Assembly: GCA_963727415.1 (NCBI GenBank)
Contig: CAVSGF010000003.1
Span: 496,001-560,000 of the forward strand
DNA from: DASQPR01 sp963727415
GTDB taxonomy: Bacteria; Actinomycetota; Actinomycetes; Mycobacteriales; Micromonosporaceae
DNA: 64,000 nucleotides
Direction of reading: 5' to 3'
Below, one piece after another: positions 34,398 to 43,672 of the stretch. The notes below the pieces were generated by a model that saw nothing but the letters and a program-made list of their open reading frames with translations, searched no databases and was not told where the DNA came from. The first letter of the stretch is position 1; each line of letters starts with the position of its first letter. A program made the translations under genes and the position numbers.

Positions 34398-35000
34398 GTG
34401 ACGAGAAGATCCGCCGAGGTGCGACTCGACGCGCTACTGCGAACGGCATGCGACGTGATCCTCGAACGCGGGCTGCCCAACACCCGCACCGCCGACGTGG
34501 CGGCCGCGGCCGGAGTCAGCCAGGCGCTCGTCTTCTATCACTTCGAAACCAAGGACAAACTGCTGGCCCGCGCGTTCGCGTACGCCGCCGAACAGGACCT
34601 GGCTCGCGTCGACGCGGTGATGCGCTCGTCGGCCAAGCCGCTGGACAAGCTTCGCAAGATCTTTAAGATCTACTCCCCGACCGGCACTTCCAAGGCGTGG
34701 GCGATGTGGATCGATGGCTGGGCCGAGTCGATGCGGGTCCCCGAACTGGAGAAGGTGTCGCGCAAACTGGATCTGCGCTGGAAGGAAGCGCTGACCGAGG
34801 TGATCGCGGCCGGAGTGGCCGACGGCACGTTCACCTGCTCCGACCCGTACGCCGCGGGCTGGCGCCTGGTGGCCTTGATCGACGGCCTCGCCGTACAGGT
34901 GACCGTCCACGACCGGGTGATCTCCCGCCGCCAGCTGGCCGAGTGGGTGCGCGTCGCCGCGTCCAACGAGCTCGGTGTCGACGCGGCTTCGCTAGCCTAG
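34398..35000 (+). CDS. TetR-family transcriptional regulator
   Basis: A 200-residue repressor. HTH at residues 12-58: TACDVILERGLPNTRTADVA then AAAGVSQALVFYHFETKDKL. The C-terminal ligand domain resembles BetI-type members (AWAMWIDGWAESMRVPELEK, GWRLVALIDGLAVQVTVHDR). GTG 34398 follows GGGGGT 8 bp upstream. Likely controls the hydrolase/MFS pair through the GACTAA-N4-TTAGTC site at 31174. Confidence 0.88.
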   Translation: MTRRSAEVRLDALLRTACDVILERGLPNTRTADVAAAAGVSQALVFYHFETKDKLLARAFAYAAEQDLARVDAVMRSSAKPLDKLRKIFKIYSPTGTSKAWAMWIDGWAESMRVPELEKVSRKLDLRWKEALTEVIAAGVADGTFTCSDPYAAGWRLVALIDGLAVQVTVHDRVISRRQLAEWVRVAASNELGVDAASLA

Positions 35001-35025
35001 TTCTAGATCAGCCCAGTTCTAGATC
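34999..35025. repeat. 11-bp direct repeat
   Basis: AGTTCTAGATC occurs at 34999-35009 and 35015-35025, a period of 16 bp, right after the tetR stop and 36 bp before the LLM gene. Each copy contains TCTAGA. It could be a regulator site for the LLM-GNAT pair. Confidence 0.5.
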
Positions 35026-35060
35026 GTTTCCTGGAACATCGCCAATCCCTGGGAGTGTTG

Positions 35061-36050
35061 ATGAGCCGCGCGCACGTCGGGTACGCCGCCATGCTGGAGC
35101 AGTTCGGCCCGATGGAGGTCACCGAGTATTCGGCGGCCGCCGAGGCGGCCGGCTTCCAGGGCGTGATGGCCGCCGACCATTTCCAGCCGTGGGTGCCGTC
35201 CCAGGGCAACGCGCCATTCGTATGGAACGTGCTGACCGCGATCGGCGAGCGCACGACCGGGGACCTGGGCCCCGGCGTGACCTGCCCGTCGTTCCGGTTC
35301 CACCCGGCCGTGGTCGCGCAAGCGTCGGCGACGCTGGCCGCCATGTACCCGGACCGGCACTGGCTCGGCCTCGGCTCCGGCGAGGCGCTCAACGAGCACA
35401 TCGTGGGCGGGTACTGGCCGGAGGCGGCCGAGCGGCTGACCCGGATGTGGGACGCGATCGAGATCATCCAGAAGCTCTTCACCGGTAAGGACGTCAAGCA
35501 CCGCAGCGAATTCTTCCAGCTGGAGACGTGCCGGTTGTGGACGCTGCCTGCGACCCCACCGCCGATCTACGTGGCCACCGCTGGACCGATCACGGCACGG
35601 CGGGCCGGTGAGCTGGTGGACGGGATCATCACGCCGGGCGCCCCGATCGAGAAGGTCGCCGGGCTGCTGGCCCGGTTCGACGTGGGTGCGAAGAAGGCCG
35701 GCAAGGAGCCCGGTACTCAGCCCAAGATCCTCCAGCTGCACCTGTCCTGGGCTCCCACCGACGAGGAGGCGCTGGCCAACGCGGTCACCGAATGGCCGAA
35801 CGGCGGAATGAAGTTCCCGAAGGCGGACATCCGGTCGCCGTTCGACTTCGAGCAGATGGCCAAGCTGGTACGCCCGGAGGACTTCCGGACACGGATGCTG
35901 ATCTCGTCCGACCCGGACGCCCACCGCGCCGAGATCCAGAAGTTCTTCGACGCCGGCGTCGACCGCGTTTACCTGCACAATGTCGGCCGGAACCAGGCCG
36001 AGTGGATCGAGGTATTCGGTCGCGAGGTGCTGCCCAAGCTGACACGGTAG
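35061..36050 (+). CDS. F420-dependent LLM-class oxidoreductase (TIGR03557-like)
   Basis: A 329-residue TIM-barrel protein of the luciferase-like family that uses coenzyme F420. Marker segments: AHVGYAAMLEQFGPMEVTEY, GFQGVMAADHFQPWVPSQG, RHWLGLGSGEALNEHIVGGY, PPIYVATAGPITARRAGELV and VDRVYLHNVGRNQAEWIEVF. It resembles F420-dependent glucose-6-phosphate dehydrogenase relatives. Start ATG 35061 was preferred over GTG 35055 because GGGAG ends 5 bp before it. Six bp separate it from the GNAT gene, so these are co-transcribed. Confidence 0.88.
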   Translation: MSRAHVGYAAMLEQFGPMEVTEYSAAAEAAGFQGVMAADHFQPWVPSQGNAPFVWNVLTAIGERTTGDLGPGVTCPSFRFHPAVVAQASATLAAMYPDRHWLGLGSGEALNEHIVGGYWPEAAERLTRMWDAIEIIQKLFTGKDVKHRSEFFQLETCRLWTLPATPPPIYVATAGPITARRAGELVDGIITPGAPIEKVAGLLARFDVGAKKAGKEPGTQPKILQLHLSWAPTDEEALANAVTEWPNGGMKFPKADIRSPFDFEQMAKLVRPEDFRTRMLISSDPDAHRAEIQKFFDAGVDRVYLHNVGRNQAEWIEVFGREVLPKLTR

Positions 36051-36056
36051 CGGGCC

Positions 36057-36641
36057 ATGGAGTTGCGTACGCCGCGGTTGTTCATGCGCGAGTTCACGCT
36101 CGCCGACTTCGACCTGATCATGGCCCTGCACAGCGACCCCGAGGTGATGTGGTTCATCACCAAGGGGGAGCCCGCCACCGCCGAGCAGGTCCGCCAGTTC
36201 CTGGATCGGGCGATCGAAACGTATCCGCACAACCCTGGATACGGCCTCTGGCCCGCGTTCCGGCGCGATGACGGGTCGTTCGTCGGCTGGTTCGCCCTGT
36301 CTCCGACCCACGGCCTGCCTGCCGACCAGCCCGAACTCGGCTACCGCCTGGCCCGGTCGGCCTGGGGATCCGGGTTTGCGACGGAGGGATCCGGGGAACT
36401 GATAGCCAGGGCGTTCACGGCGTCGGATGCGACTCGCATATGGGCCGAGACGATGGCCGTGAACGTCCGATCCCGTTCGGTCCTGGCCAAGCTCGGCATG
36501 CGCCACGTCGACACCTGGTACGGCGAGTGGGACGACCCGATTCCGGGCTCCGAGCAGGGCGAGGTCATCTACGAGATCACCCGGGCCGAATGGCTCGACC
36601 GGGCGCGACGCGCCAGCGGGCCGGGCCGGGGCCAGGCATGA
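36057..36641 (+). CDS. GNAT-family N-acetyltransferase (RimJ/RimL type)
   Basis: A 194-residue acetyltransferase: LRTPRLFMREFTLADFDLIM at the N-terminus, VGWFALSPTHG strand 4, and a ELGYRLARSAWGSGFATEGS block (motif A, binding acetyl-CoA through the Gly-rich turn), then NVRSRSVLAKLGMRHVDTWY. This is the RimJ/RimL pattern, which acts on protein N-termini or on antibiotics. The neighbouring LLM gene does not define the substrate. Confidence 0.88.
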   Translation: MELRTPRLFMREFTLADFDLIMALHSDPEVMWFITKGEPATAEQVRQFLDRAIETYPHNPGYGLWPAFRRDDGSFVGWFALSPTHGLPADQPELGYRLARSAWGSGFATEGSGELIARAFTASDATRIWAETMAVNVRSRSVLAKLGMRHVDTWYGEWDDPIPGSEQGEVIYEITRAEWLDRARRASGPGRGQA

Positions 36642-36699
36642 TCCCAACCGGCCCGGCAGGCACCGGCCGGAAACCGCGGGGATCGCTTACCGTCACAGG

Positions 36700-37317
36700 A
36701 TGGGCTTCTATCACGACCGGATCCTGCCGCGCGTCATCGACAAGGCCTGCGGTGACCGGCACCTGCGACCGCTTCGGGCACGGGTCTGCGCCGGACTCCG
36801 TGGCGACGTCGTCGAGATCGGCTTCGGCTCCGGGCTGAACATCCCGTTCTACCCACAGGCGGTGACCGAGGTGGCGGCGATCGAACCGGCGGCGACCGGG
36901 TGGAAGCTCGCCGGCCAACGCCGGGAGGCGTCCAGTATCCCGATCCGATGGGCGGGGCCGGATGCCCAGAGCCTGCCGTTCGGCGACGCCAGCTACGACG
37001 CCGTTTTGTCGACCATGACCATGTGCACGATCCCCGATATCAGCGCAGCGCTTGCCGAGATCGGCCGCGTTCTCAGACCGGGCGGGACGCTGCACTTCAT
37101 GGAACACGGGCTGGCGCCGGACGAGAACATACGCCGCTGGCAGCACCGCATCGAACCGGTCCAGAAGCTGGTGGCCGGCGGCTGCCATCTGACCCGCCGC
37201 ATCGACGATCTGATCACCGATGCCGGGTTCACCGTCACCGAACTGGACCGGTTCTACGCCGACGGGGCACCGAAGTTCGGCGCGGCGGTCTACCTGGGCG
37301 TGGCCACTCGTGATTGA
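36700..37317 (+). CDS. SAM-dependent methyltransferase (UbiE/PMT-like)
   Basis: A 205-residue class I methyltransferase starting MGFYHDRILPRVIDKACGDR. SAM-binding motif I is DVVEIGFGSGLNIPFY, and later motifs are AQSLPFGDASYDAVLSTMTM and VLRPGGTLHFMEHGLAPDEN. The mid-chain CTIPDISAALAEIGRVLRP is typical of phospholipid or menaquinone-type methyltransferases. It is followed convergently, 23 bp away, by the first gene of the ATPase locus. Confidence 0.86.
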   Translation: MGFYHDRILPRVIDKACGDRHLRPLRARVCAGLRGDVVEIGFGSGLNIPFYPQAVTEVAAIEPAATGWKLAGQRREASSIPIRWAGPDAQSLPFGDASYDAVLSTMTMCTIPDISAALAEIGRVLRPGGTLHFMEHGLAPDENIRRWQHRIEPVQKLVAGGCHLTRRIDDLITDAGFTVTELDRFYADGAPKFGAAVYLGVATRD

Positions 37318-37339
37318 CCTGCCATCACCCGACCGACGG

Positions 37340-37792
37340 TCACGCCTCCTGCAGCGCCTCCCCGAATGCCCGGATCAACCGGTTGTGCCTGGCCGTGGCC
37401 ATCGTGTGCCCGACGCAGAGGAGCATGGCCACCGGCCATTCCAATACGCCTAGAAGCGCAAGGGCCGCGGTTCCCCCGATGAATGCGACCTCCTCCCCGG
37501 CGGGCAGCTGCACCTCGCCAATGACCGGCAGTTGCAGTTGCAGGCTGTTGTCGCGCACCGCCCGCTCGGCGGCCAGGATCGCGTGCTCCACCGGCCTTCG
37601 GTGTCCGGTTCGATCCGCCACCGCGGCGCCGGCCTGTTCCTGCGCCCGGCCCGGCGCAGCGACCGCCTTCTGCGGCGCTTCCGCCCGCTTACCGGCCCGG
37701 CGCCGATTCGTCGCGGCCGGCGCGGTCGCCGTCCTCGGCGTCGACTTCCTTGTCCTGGTTGCCGCTTGAGCGGCCGTCGTAGCCACAGCCAT
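37340..37792 (-). CDS. Small basic membrane protein beside the P-type ATPase
   Basis: A 150-residue protein. Residues 1-70 are Ala/Arg/Thr/Lys-rich, disordered and histone H1-like (TRKSTPRTATAPAATNRRRA). The C-terminal 60 carry one or two hydrophobic helices (EVAFIGGTAALALLGVLEWP then VAMLLCVGHTMATARHNR). It shares the LEWPVA stretch and overall plan with the protein at 42257-42814 on the other side of the ATPase. Same strand as the ATPase and 21 bp downstream of it. Function unknown; an accessory role is inferred from context. Confidence 0.7.
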   Translation of the reverse strand: MAVATTAAQAATRTRKSTPRTATAPAATNRRRAGKRAEAPQKAVAAPGRAQEQAGAAVADRTGHRRPVEHAILAAERAVRDNSLQLQLPVIGEVQLPAGEEVAFIGGTAALALLGVLEWPVAMLLCVGHTMATARHNRLIRAFGEALQEA

Positions 37793-37813
37793 CTCCCCCT
37801 CGTCGCGTCTGCC

Positions 37814-40800
37814 TTATGGCTTCGCCTCGCTCCCGCGCAGGCGCCTGCCCACACCGGTCACCCGATCGATCAGCCCCGTCAGCCCCGCGAACCGGTTCAC
37901 CGGCGCCGCGCCGATCGCCGCGGCGCCCGCCGCCGAGCCCGCGACGATCAGCCACCCGAGCGGACCGAGTGGCCGCGACCCGAAGAACTGACTCACGACC
38001 GGCGTTTGCACGGTGCCGACCAATGCCGCTACCGACAACCCAACCGCGGCGAGTACGGCTGGATCGCCGCGCGAGGCGACGGCGGTCTGCGCCAGTTGGG
38101 ACGCCACCAGCGAGGCACCCGCGACGCTGCTCGCCCGCCTGGCCGTCCCGGTCGCGCGCGCCGCCAGCCAGCCTCCAGTTGTCGCGACCGCGGTGGCCGC
38201 GGCGCGCCGTGCCACTTCAACGGTCAGGGCGTCTCCGAGCGAAGACTCCGGGCCCTCCCGGGCGAGCGCCTCCGGTGAAAGGTGCCGCGGTGAGCGCGAC
38301 GCAACCGCCAGGGCCGGCAGCAGGTCCGTCATGAGGTTGACGAACAGGATCTGACGCGTGTTGAGCGGCGGACGGGCCGAGATGGCCGCGCTGCCGACGG
38401 TGAAAAGGATCTCGCCCAGATTGCCACCGAGGAGCAACGCGACCGCGTCGCGGACCGCGGCCCACATTGCCCGTCCCTCGATCACTCCATCGGCGATGGT
38501 CTCGATCCGGTCGTCCACCACGATCAAGTCGGCAGCCTGCCGGGCCGCGGTCGTGCCCTGGTCGCCCATCGCGATGCCAATGTCGGCCAGCCGGATCGCC
38601 GGTGCGTCGTTCGCACCGTCACCGGTGACCGCGACGACGTGCCCGCTGCGTCGTAGCGACCGCACCACGGCGACCTTGTCCGCCGGTGTCACGCGGGCGA
38701 AGACGGCGGCCTTTGAGACCAGCGCGTCGACCGTAGCCTCGTCCACGTCCGCAAAATCCACACCGGTGACAACCCCACCGCCGTCGAGAAGGTCGAGTTC
38801 CGCTCCGATCGCCTCCGCCGTGCTCGGGTGGTCACCGGTCAGCATGACCACCTTGATGCCGGCCCGTCGTAGACGCTTGACCGCCTCCTCCGCGGTCGGG
38901 CGCGTCGCGTCGGCAAGTCCCAGGAGCCCCAGCAGTTCCAGGCGCTCCACGCGAGCGTCGTCGAGGTGCCGCGAGGAGGCGATCCGCTCGGCGACCGCCA
39001 GCACGCGCAGACCCTGTTGTGCCAGGCGGTCGACCTCGGCGTCGATTTCATCGCGGTCGGCCGAACCCAACGCCCTGGTCCGGCCGTCCGGGCGCCAGGT
39101 GTCGCAGCGAGGTAGCACGGTCTCGGGCGCGCCCTTGACACTGATCAACTGACCGGAGTGCGAGTCTCCCAGGACCGCGTGGAAGCCACGCTCGGGTTCG
39201 AACGGCAGTTCCCGGGCCATCCGCCAGCCGGCGGCGCCCTCGGCGGCACCGACACCGGCGCGCTCGGCCCCCGCCACCACCGCACGGTCGGTCGGGTGGG
39301 GCAGCGGCGCGGCGCCATTGCGCGCCGGGCTCGCACGGAGCGCCGCGGCGGCCACCAGCCGGCCGTCATGGCCCAGAGCCTCGACCGCCTCGTGGCGGCG
39401 GCCGGTGGACACGGCGCGCAACTGAATACGGCCCTGAGTCAGAGTGCCGGTCTTGTCGAAACACACGACGTCAACGCGGCCGAGAGCCTCCATCGCCCGG
39501 GCGTTACGCACGAGGATGTTGTGCTTCGCGAGGCGTTTACTGGCACTCAGTTCGGCAACGGTCGCGACGAAGGGAAGGCCCTCCGGAATCGCGGAGACCG
39601 CGAGGGCGACCGCGGAATTGACCGACTCGGCCACGCGGCCACGAAGGAGGCCGCTGGCGAACAGACCGGCAGCGCCGGCGGCCGCCGCCGGGATCGATCC
39701 GGCGGCCATCTTCCGAAGGCGTTCATGCACTCTGCCGTCGGCTGCGCTGTCGACCGCCACGCGCTCGCCGCGGCCCGCCTCGGTCGAGGCACCGGTTGCC
39801 ACGACGACCGCTGTCGCCGTGCCGGCGGCCACGGTGGTGCCGGCGTACACCATGCTGGTTCGATCCGCCACCGCCACCGCGGCCGTCGCCGCCAGGCTCT
39901 TGACCACCGGAGTCGATTCGCCGGTGAGGTTGGACTCGTCCATCTCCAGGCCGGCCGCCGAGATGAGGCGGCAGTCGGCCGGAACCGCATCGCCCGGCTC
40001 GAGCGCCAGCACGTCTCCCAGTACCAATTCGTCGGCCGAGGTCAACTGGGCACCGTCGGCACGTCGCAGCCGCACTCGCAAGGCACTCGCCGTAAGGAGC
40101 CGGCGCAACGTCCGGCGGGCGGTTACCTCCTGCGCCCCCGACAGCAGCGCGTTGGCCAGGATGACCGAGAGAACGAGGATCGCGTCCGCGGTCGATCCGG
40201 TCGTCGCCGAGACCGCCGCCCCGGCCGCCAGTGGCGCCGTGAGGGGCGTGTTGAGCTCGGACAGGGCAGCGGCCACCAGACCGCGCTCACCGTCGGCGGG
40301 ATGGTCCGCCGGCTTCCGGCGCTGCCGGACCTGCTCGGCGGACAGACCGTCCGCCGACGCGTCAAGAAGGCGGAACACCTCGTCGACATCGAGTGCGTGC
40401 CACGGCACCAGGTCCTCCGGCACCGGCAGCCGGAGCCGGCGGACATCCCGGGCGGACCAGAGACCGCCGGCGAGGCTGGTCAGCGCCGCGACGCCGTCGG
40501 CGGTCAGTGCGCGCCGTCCCGCCGGCGGACGCCGGTCAACCAGCCCGATCAGGGCCGCGGTCACGGTGCCCAGGAGTGCGATGCGGGCGCTGCGGCCGCT
40601 CACCCGGCGGGCCATCGTCATGGACTCAAGAACGAGCCATGCGGTCTCGCGGTCGGGGCCGCACAGCAGGTGCGCGCCCCAGAGCGGTCGGCGCTCATCG
40701 GAGGCGAGGATCCCGATCCCACAGTCAGCGGCTGCGAGAGCAGGGGCGTTGCGGGTCGCCACCAGGGCCACCCCGCGTCCCTTGCGCTGCCATGCCTCGA

Positions 40801-42241
40801 CGGAGGCGGCGAGCCGGGAACCGCCCGCGACGGCTCCGTCCGCACCCACTCGCCGGATCGCCTGAGGCGTAGCCCCGGCGACGAGCACGCGTCCAACCTT
40901 CCGTGCGGCGGCGATGAGCGCCGTACACAGCGGGTCGATTTCGGCCTCGACACGCAACAGCGCCACCAGGCTGCCCCGGTGCGTGAGCGCGACCACCTCA
41001 CCCCGACCCCGGCTGCCTTCGTTTGCCCTCGCCGCCACGTCCTCGCCGATGTCTCCGCCGACGTCTTCGCCGATCGCGACGTCCAGACCGGAGGGCGAGG
41101 CAAGAGCCCAGTCGCCGCGGCGTACCGGCAGCCGCAGGCGGCCGCTCGCCGATTTCACGTCGGAGAGCAGCAACGCCGCCCGGTCGCGCACCTTTGCGGA
41201 GGCGTCGCGCACCGGAACGACTTTGGTAATGACCATTCGTCCGGTCATCAGGACCGGCGCGTCGATGATCACCGTGTCGATCCGGTCCAGCCGCCGTAGC
41301 ACCGATGGATCGCACGCCACCACGCCGCGGCGTGCGAGCACCCGCCCTACCTGGGCCGCGTACGCCTCCCGGCCGATCCGGGCAGCCCGTGGCGACCCGA
41401 TCGCGAGTGCCCGTGCCGCCATGCGCGGTCCGGACAACGGCAGCAGCATCGCGGCGGCGAACAGCGTCACCGTGCTGATCCGCTGGGCGTACCGCTCGAT
41501 CGGACCGTCGGGAAGCTCAGCGGGCCTCGTTGTCGGTGCCGGGACATCGGCGCGGCTGGCCTCGACGTTGCCAAACAGATCTCGGGCGCGGCCGGCCAGC
41601 GCGTCGCGGTACCCGGATGTCTCGAAAAGCTGGACCACACGGAGTGCCGCGTCGGCAACGCTCGTCATGGTCATCTGCGACATCGCACCGACGGCCGACG
41701 ATCCCAGCGAGAGGCCGAGGTCGGCACGGCCGCTGCCGAGACGTGCCGCCAGCTTCTTGCTCAACGCGGGCAAGTGCTCAAGGGAGGCGGTCAGAGCGGC
41801 CAGTTCCGCGGGCAGGCGCGGCGCCCGGATCGCCCGCCCGGCCAGCCCGGCGCCAATCGCGAGGAGATCGGTGCCGAGCGCGGCCATGTTCGCCACGGAC
41901 GGATCAACATCCGGGACCTGAAGGGGCCGCCGGTCTGGCGCCGGAGTCCGGCGCTCGACCGCGCGCACCGATGCCACCAGCGCATTCAGCGTCGTACGCG
42001 AGTCATCGAAGCGAACGACCATCCGGCCCAGCGCGCCGTTGAACGCCGCCCAAGATACGCCCTCATCGGCCTCAAGTGCCCGCTCCAGGCGCCGGCCAAC
42101 GTCGGCGGCAAGGTCTCCTTCCAGGTCACCGCGCACCCCGATATAGGCGTAGCCGTCGCGAGCCCACGCACGACGTGGGCCGATCGTGCGCCGGCGGGGC
42201 GCACGAGGCCTGCGGGTTCCTGACGCCGTGTCGGGTCTCAC
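37814..42241 (-). CDS. Giant P-type ATPase, CtpI-like
   Basis: A 1475-residue cation ATPase, far longer than the usual 700-900 residues. Residues 25-95 look like a degenerate HMA fold (YAYIGVRGDLEGDLAADVGR) without the CxxC metal site. Residues 140-560 are an extra region containing a partly ATPase-like duplicated half without the catalytic Asp. The functional core has LALEPGDAVPADCRL, DESNLTGESTPVVKSLA (actuator), AISAIPEGLPFVATVAEL-type PEGL helix, FDKTGTLTQG (phosphorylated Asp, about residue 928), MLTGDHPSTAEAIGAEL and VTGDGANDAPAIRLADIGIA. The PEGL motif places the core nearer P2 than heavy-metal P1B pumps. M. tuberculosis CtpI has this layout; the ion is unknown. Confidence 0.88.
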   Translation of the reverse strand: MRPDTASGTRRPRAPRRRTIGPRRAWARDGYAYIGVRGDLEGDLAADVGRRLERALEADEGVSWAAFNGALGRMVVRFDDSRTTLNALVASVRAVERRTPAPDRRPLQVPDVDPSVANMAALGTDLLAIGAGLAGRAIRAPRLPAELAALTASLEHLPALSKKLAARLGSGRADLGLSLGSSAVGAMSQMTMTSVADAALRVVQLFETSGYRDALAGRARDLFGNVEASRADVPAPTTRPAELPDGPIERYAQRISTVTLFAAAMLLPLSGPRMAARALAIGSPRAARIGREAYAAQVGRVLARRGVVACDPSVLRRLDRIDTVIIDAPVLMTGRMVITKVVPVRDASAKVRDRAALLLSDVKSASGRLRLPVRRGDWALASPSGLDVAIGEDVGGDIGEDVAARANEGSRGRGEVVALTHRGSLVALLRVEAEIDPLCTALIAAARKVGRVLVAGATPQAIRRVGADGAVAGGSRLAASVEAWQRKGRGVALVATRNAPALAAADCGIGILASDERRPLWGAHLLCGPDRETAWLVLESMTMARRVSGRSARIALLGTVTAALIGLVDRRPPAGRRALTADGVAALTSLAGGLWSARDVRRLRLPVPEDLVPWHALDVDEVFRLLDASADGLSAEQVRQRRKPADHPADGERGLVAAALSELNTPLTAPLAAGAAVSATTGSTADAILVLSVILANALLSGAQEVTARRTLRRLLTASALRVRLRRADGAQLTSADELVLGDVLALEPGDAVPADCRLISAAGLEMDESNLTGESTPVVKSLAATAAVAVADRTSMVYAGTTVAAGTATAVVVATGASTEAGRGERVAVDSAADGRVHERLRKMAAGSIPAAAAGAAGLFASGLLRGRVAESVNSAVALAVSAIPEGLPFVATVAELSASKRLAKHNILVRNARAMEALGRVDVVCFDKTGTLTQGRIQLRAVSTGRRHEAVEALGHDGRLVAAAALRASPARNGAAPLPHPTDRAVVAGAERAGVGAAEGAAGWRMARELPFEPERGFHAVLGDSHSGQLISVKGAPETVLPRCDTWRPDGRTRALGSADRDEIDAEVDRLAQQGLRVLAVAERIASSRHLDDARVERLELLGLLGLADATRPTAEEAVKRLRRAGIKVVMLTGDHPSTAEAIGAELDLLDGGGVVTGVDFADVDEATVDALVSKAAVFARVTPADKVAVVRSLRRSGHVVAVTGDGANDAPAIRLADIGIAMGDQGTTAARQAADLIVVDDRIETIADGVIEGRAMWAAVRDAVALLLGGNLGEILFTVGSAAISARPPLNTRQILFVNLMTDLLPALAVASRSPRHLSPEALAREGPESSLGDALTVEVARRAAATAVATTGGWLAARATGTARRASSVAGASLVASQLAQTAVASRGDPAVLAAVGLSVAALVGTVQTPVVSQFFGSRPLGPLGWLIVAGSAAGAAAIGAAPVNRFAGLTGLIDRVTGVGRRLRGSEAKP

Positions 42242-42256
42242 TGAGCCGGCTGGGTA

Positions 42257-42814
42257 TCACGCCGCCGCGGCGGCTTGCCGGGTACGGCCCTGACCGGTCC
42301 GCCCGGCAACCCAGACGCCAGCCCCGACCGCGATGGCAACCGGCCACTCCAGGGTCCCGGCCGCCGCCAGCGCACCCAGGCCGCCGTAGTACAGAAGCCG
42401 TTCCATCGGGGGCAGATTGGCCCGCACTGCCTGCGCGGCCCGCCTGGTCTGCGAGGCCATCGCGTCCGGGTCGGGTACGCGAGGGCTGAGCAGGGGAACG
42501 CGCACGTTCACCACGGGCACGGTCACGGCGGTACGCCGAATCAGCGACGCGCCCTGCAGGGGTACCGTCTTGCGGCCCTCGGCGGGCTGCTGGCGGGCGC
42601 CTCGCGTCCGCTTCGCCGTCGTGGCGGCCGAGGAGGTGGGCGCCGATGCGCGGGTCCGGCGCCGCCGATCGGTCCCGGCGGCAGTGGCTCCGCGGTCGGC
42701 CGCCGATGCCGACGCGGCACCGCTGGCTCGCCTGGCCCCCCGGGCAGTGGTGGACTTCGACGTGTGTGAGCCGGCCGACCGCCGGACACTGGTCGACCCT
42801 TGCGCGGTGGCCAT
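42257..42814 (-). CDS. Small basic membrane protein preceding the P-type ATPase
   Basis: A 185-residue protein. Residues 1-110 are Ala/Arg/Ser/Thr-rich and low complexity (TSKSTTARGARRASGAASAS). Residues 130-175 hold a hydrophobic part (RLLYYGGLGALAAAGTLEWP then VAIAVGAGVWVAG). A GAGGGAGA site precedes ATG 42814. It lies 15 bp upstream of the ATPase and is a diverged relative of the protein at 37340-37792. The paired occurrence around the pump suggests subunits or localisation factors. Confidence 0.7.
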   Translation of the reverse strand: MATAQGSTSVRRSAGSHTSKSTTARGARRASGAASASAADRGATAAGTDRRRRTRASAPTSSAATTAKRTRGARQQPAEGRKTVPLQGASLIRRTAVTVPVVNVRVPLLSPRVPDPDAMASQTRRAAQAVRANLPPMERLLYYGGLGALAAAGTLEWPVAIAVGAGVWVAGRTGQGRTRQAAAAA

Positions 42815-43091
42815 AGCGATCACATCTCCCTCTGATAGCGGTGAGGCGACGGCGAACTGTGCCATCGGCACTCGCGAACCCGCGGACACCGCTGATGACG
42901 TGGCAAAATTCAATCTTCCCGCCCGGCTACCCGGCACGGGTGCGAACCCGCAAATCACGTCGGCGGCGAACCGAACCGCATCGCGGTGAGAACCCCGTTA
43001 TGAGGTTCAAGGTCGACCATTGACCGGCGACGCGCCGCACCCGGCTACGCCGCCGGCATGGCCCGACCGGCCACCGCCACGGCCGGATTCG

Positions 43092-43493
43092 TTACATGCT
43101 GGCGTTGATGTCCCGCCCGTGTGCGGTCAACGCCCATATGACGGTGATCGAGACAGCGACGATGATGATCGCCCAGATCGGGTACCAGGGCAGCCACGCG
43201 AAGCCGACCAGCGCCGCCCATACCGCCATGATCACGCCGATTGCTCGCGCCCACACCGCGCCGGTGAACAGGCCGAACCCGGCGAGCACCACGACGATCC
43301 CGGTGATCAGGTGAATCCAGCCCCATGAGGTGATGCTGAACTGGAAGATGTAGTCCGCCGTTTTGACATAGAAGTGGTCATTGATCAATCCGACCAGCCC
43401 GGCGATGATCCACCAGGCACCGATCAGAAGCATCGACACGGCGGCGAACATTTCCCAGCCAACCGCGGCCGTGCTCGGTTGTCGCTGCTGCAT
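43092..43493 (-). CDS. DUF7144-type four-helix membrane protein
   Basis: A 133-residue integral membrane protein with four helices: GWEMFAAVSMLLIGAWWIIA, WGWIHLITGIVVVLAGFGLF, AIGVIMAVWAALVGFAWLPW and IWAIIIVAVSITVIWALTAH. This is the common actinobacterial DUF7144 family, function unknown. ATG 43493 was chosen over the ORF's earlier ATG because GGAGGGAGAAGG stands before it. No partner genes. The 277 bp upstream of the ATPase locus (42815-43091) show nothing recognisable. Confidence 0.8.
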   Translation of the reverse strand: MQQRQPSTAAVGWEMFAAVSMLLIGAWWIIAGLVGLINDHFYVKTADYIFQFSITSWGWIHLITGIVVVLAGFGLFTGAVWARAIGVIMAVWAALVGFAWLPWYPIWAIIIVAVSITVIWALTAHGRDINASM

Positions 43494-43672
43494 GACGCCT
43501 TCTCCCTCCGGCATTGCGTGAGATTTGAGTGGACGTCAGAGGTGAATGGAGTTCGTACTCCGAGGACGATGTACTCGCAGTCCCCACGTTAGACACGCTC
43601 GCCGCCACCGCGAGGGCCTTTCGCGGACATTCGGCCTCGACGTTGCCGCGGGCTCGCTCCGGCAACGACGGC

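Noticed and set aside
39158..41299. A 713-codon plus-strand frame antisense to the P-type ATPase
   Set aside because: Its translation is low-complexity and Arg/Gly/His-rich, and the minus-strand frame carries all ATPase motifs.
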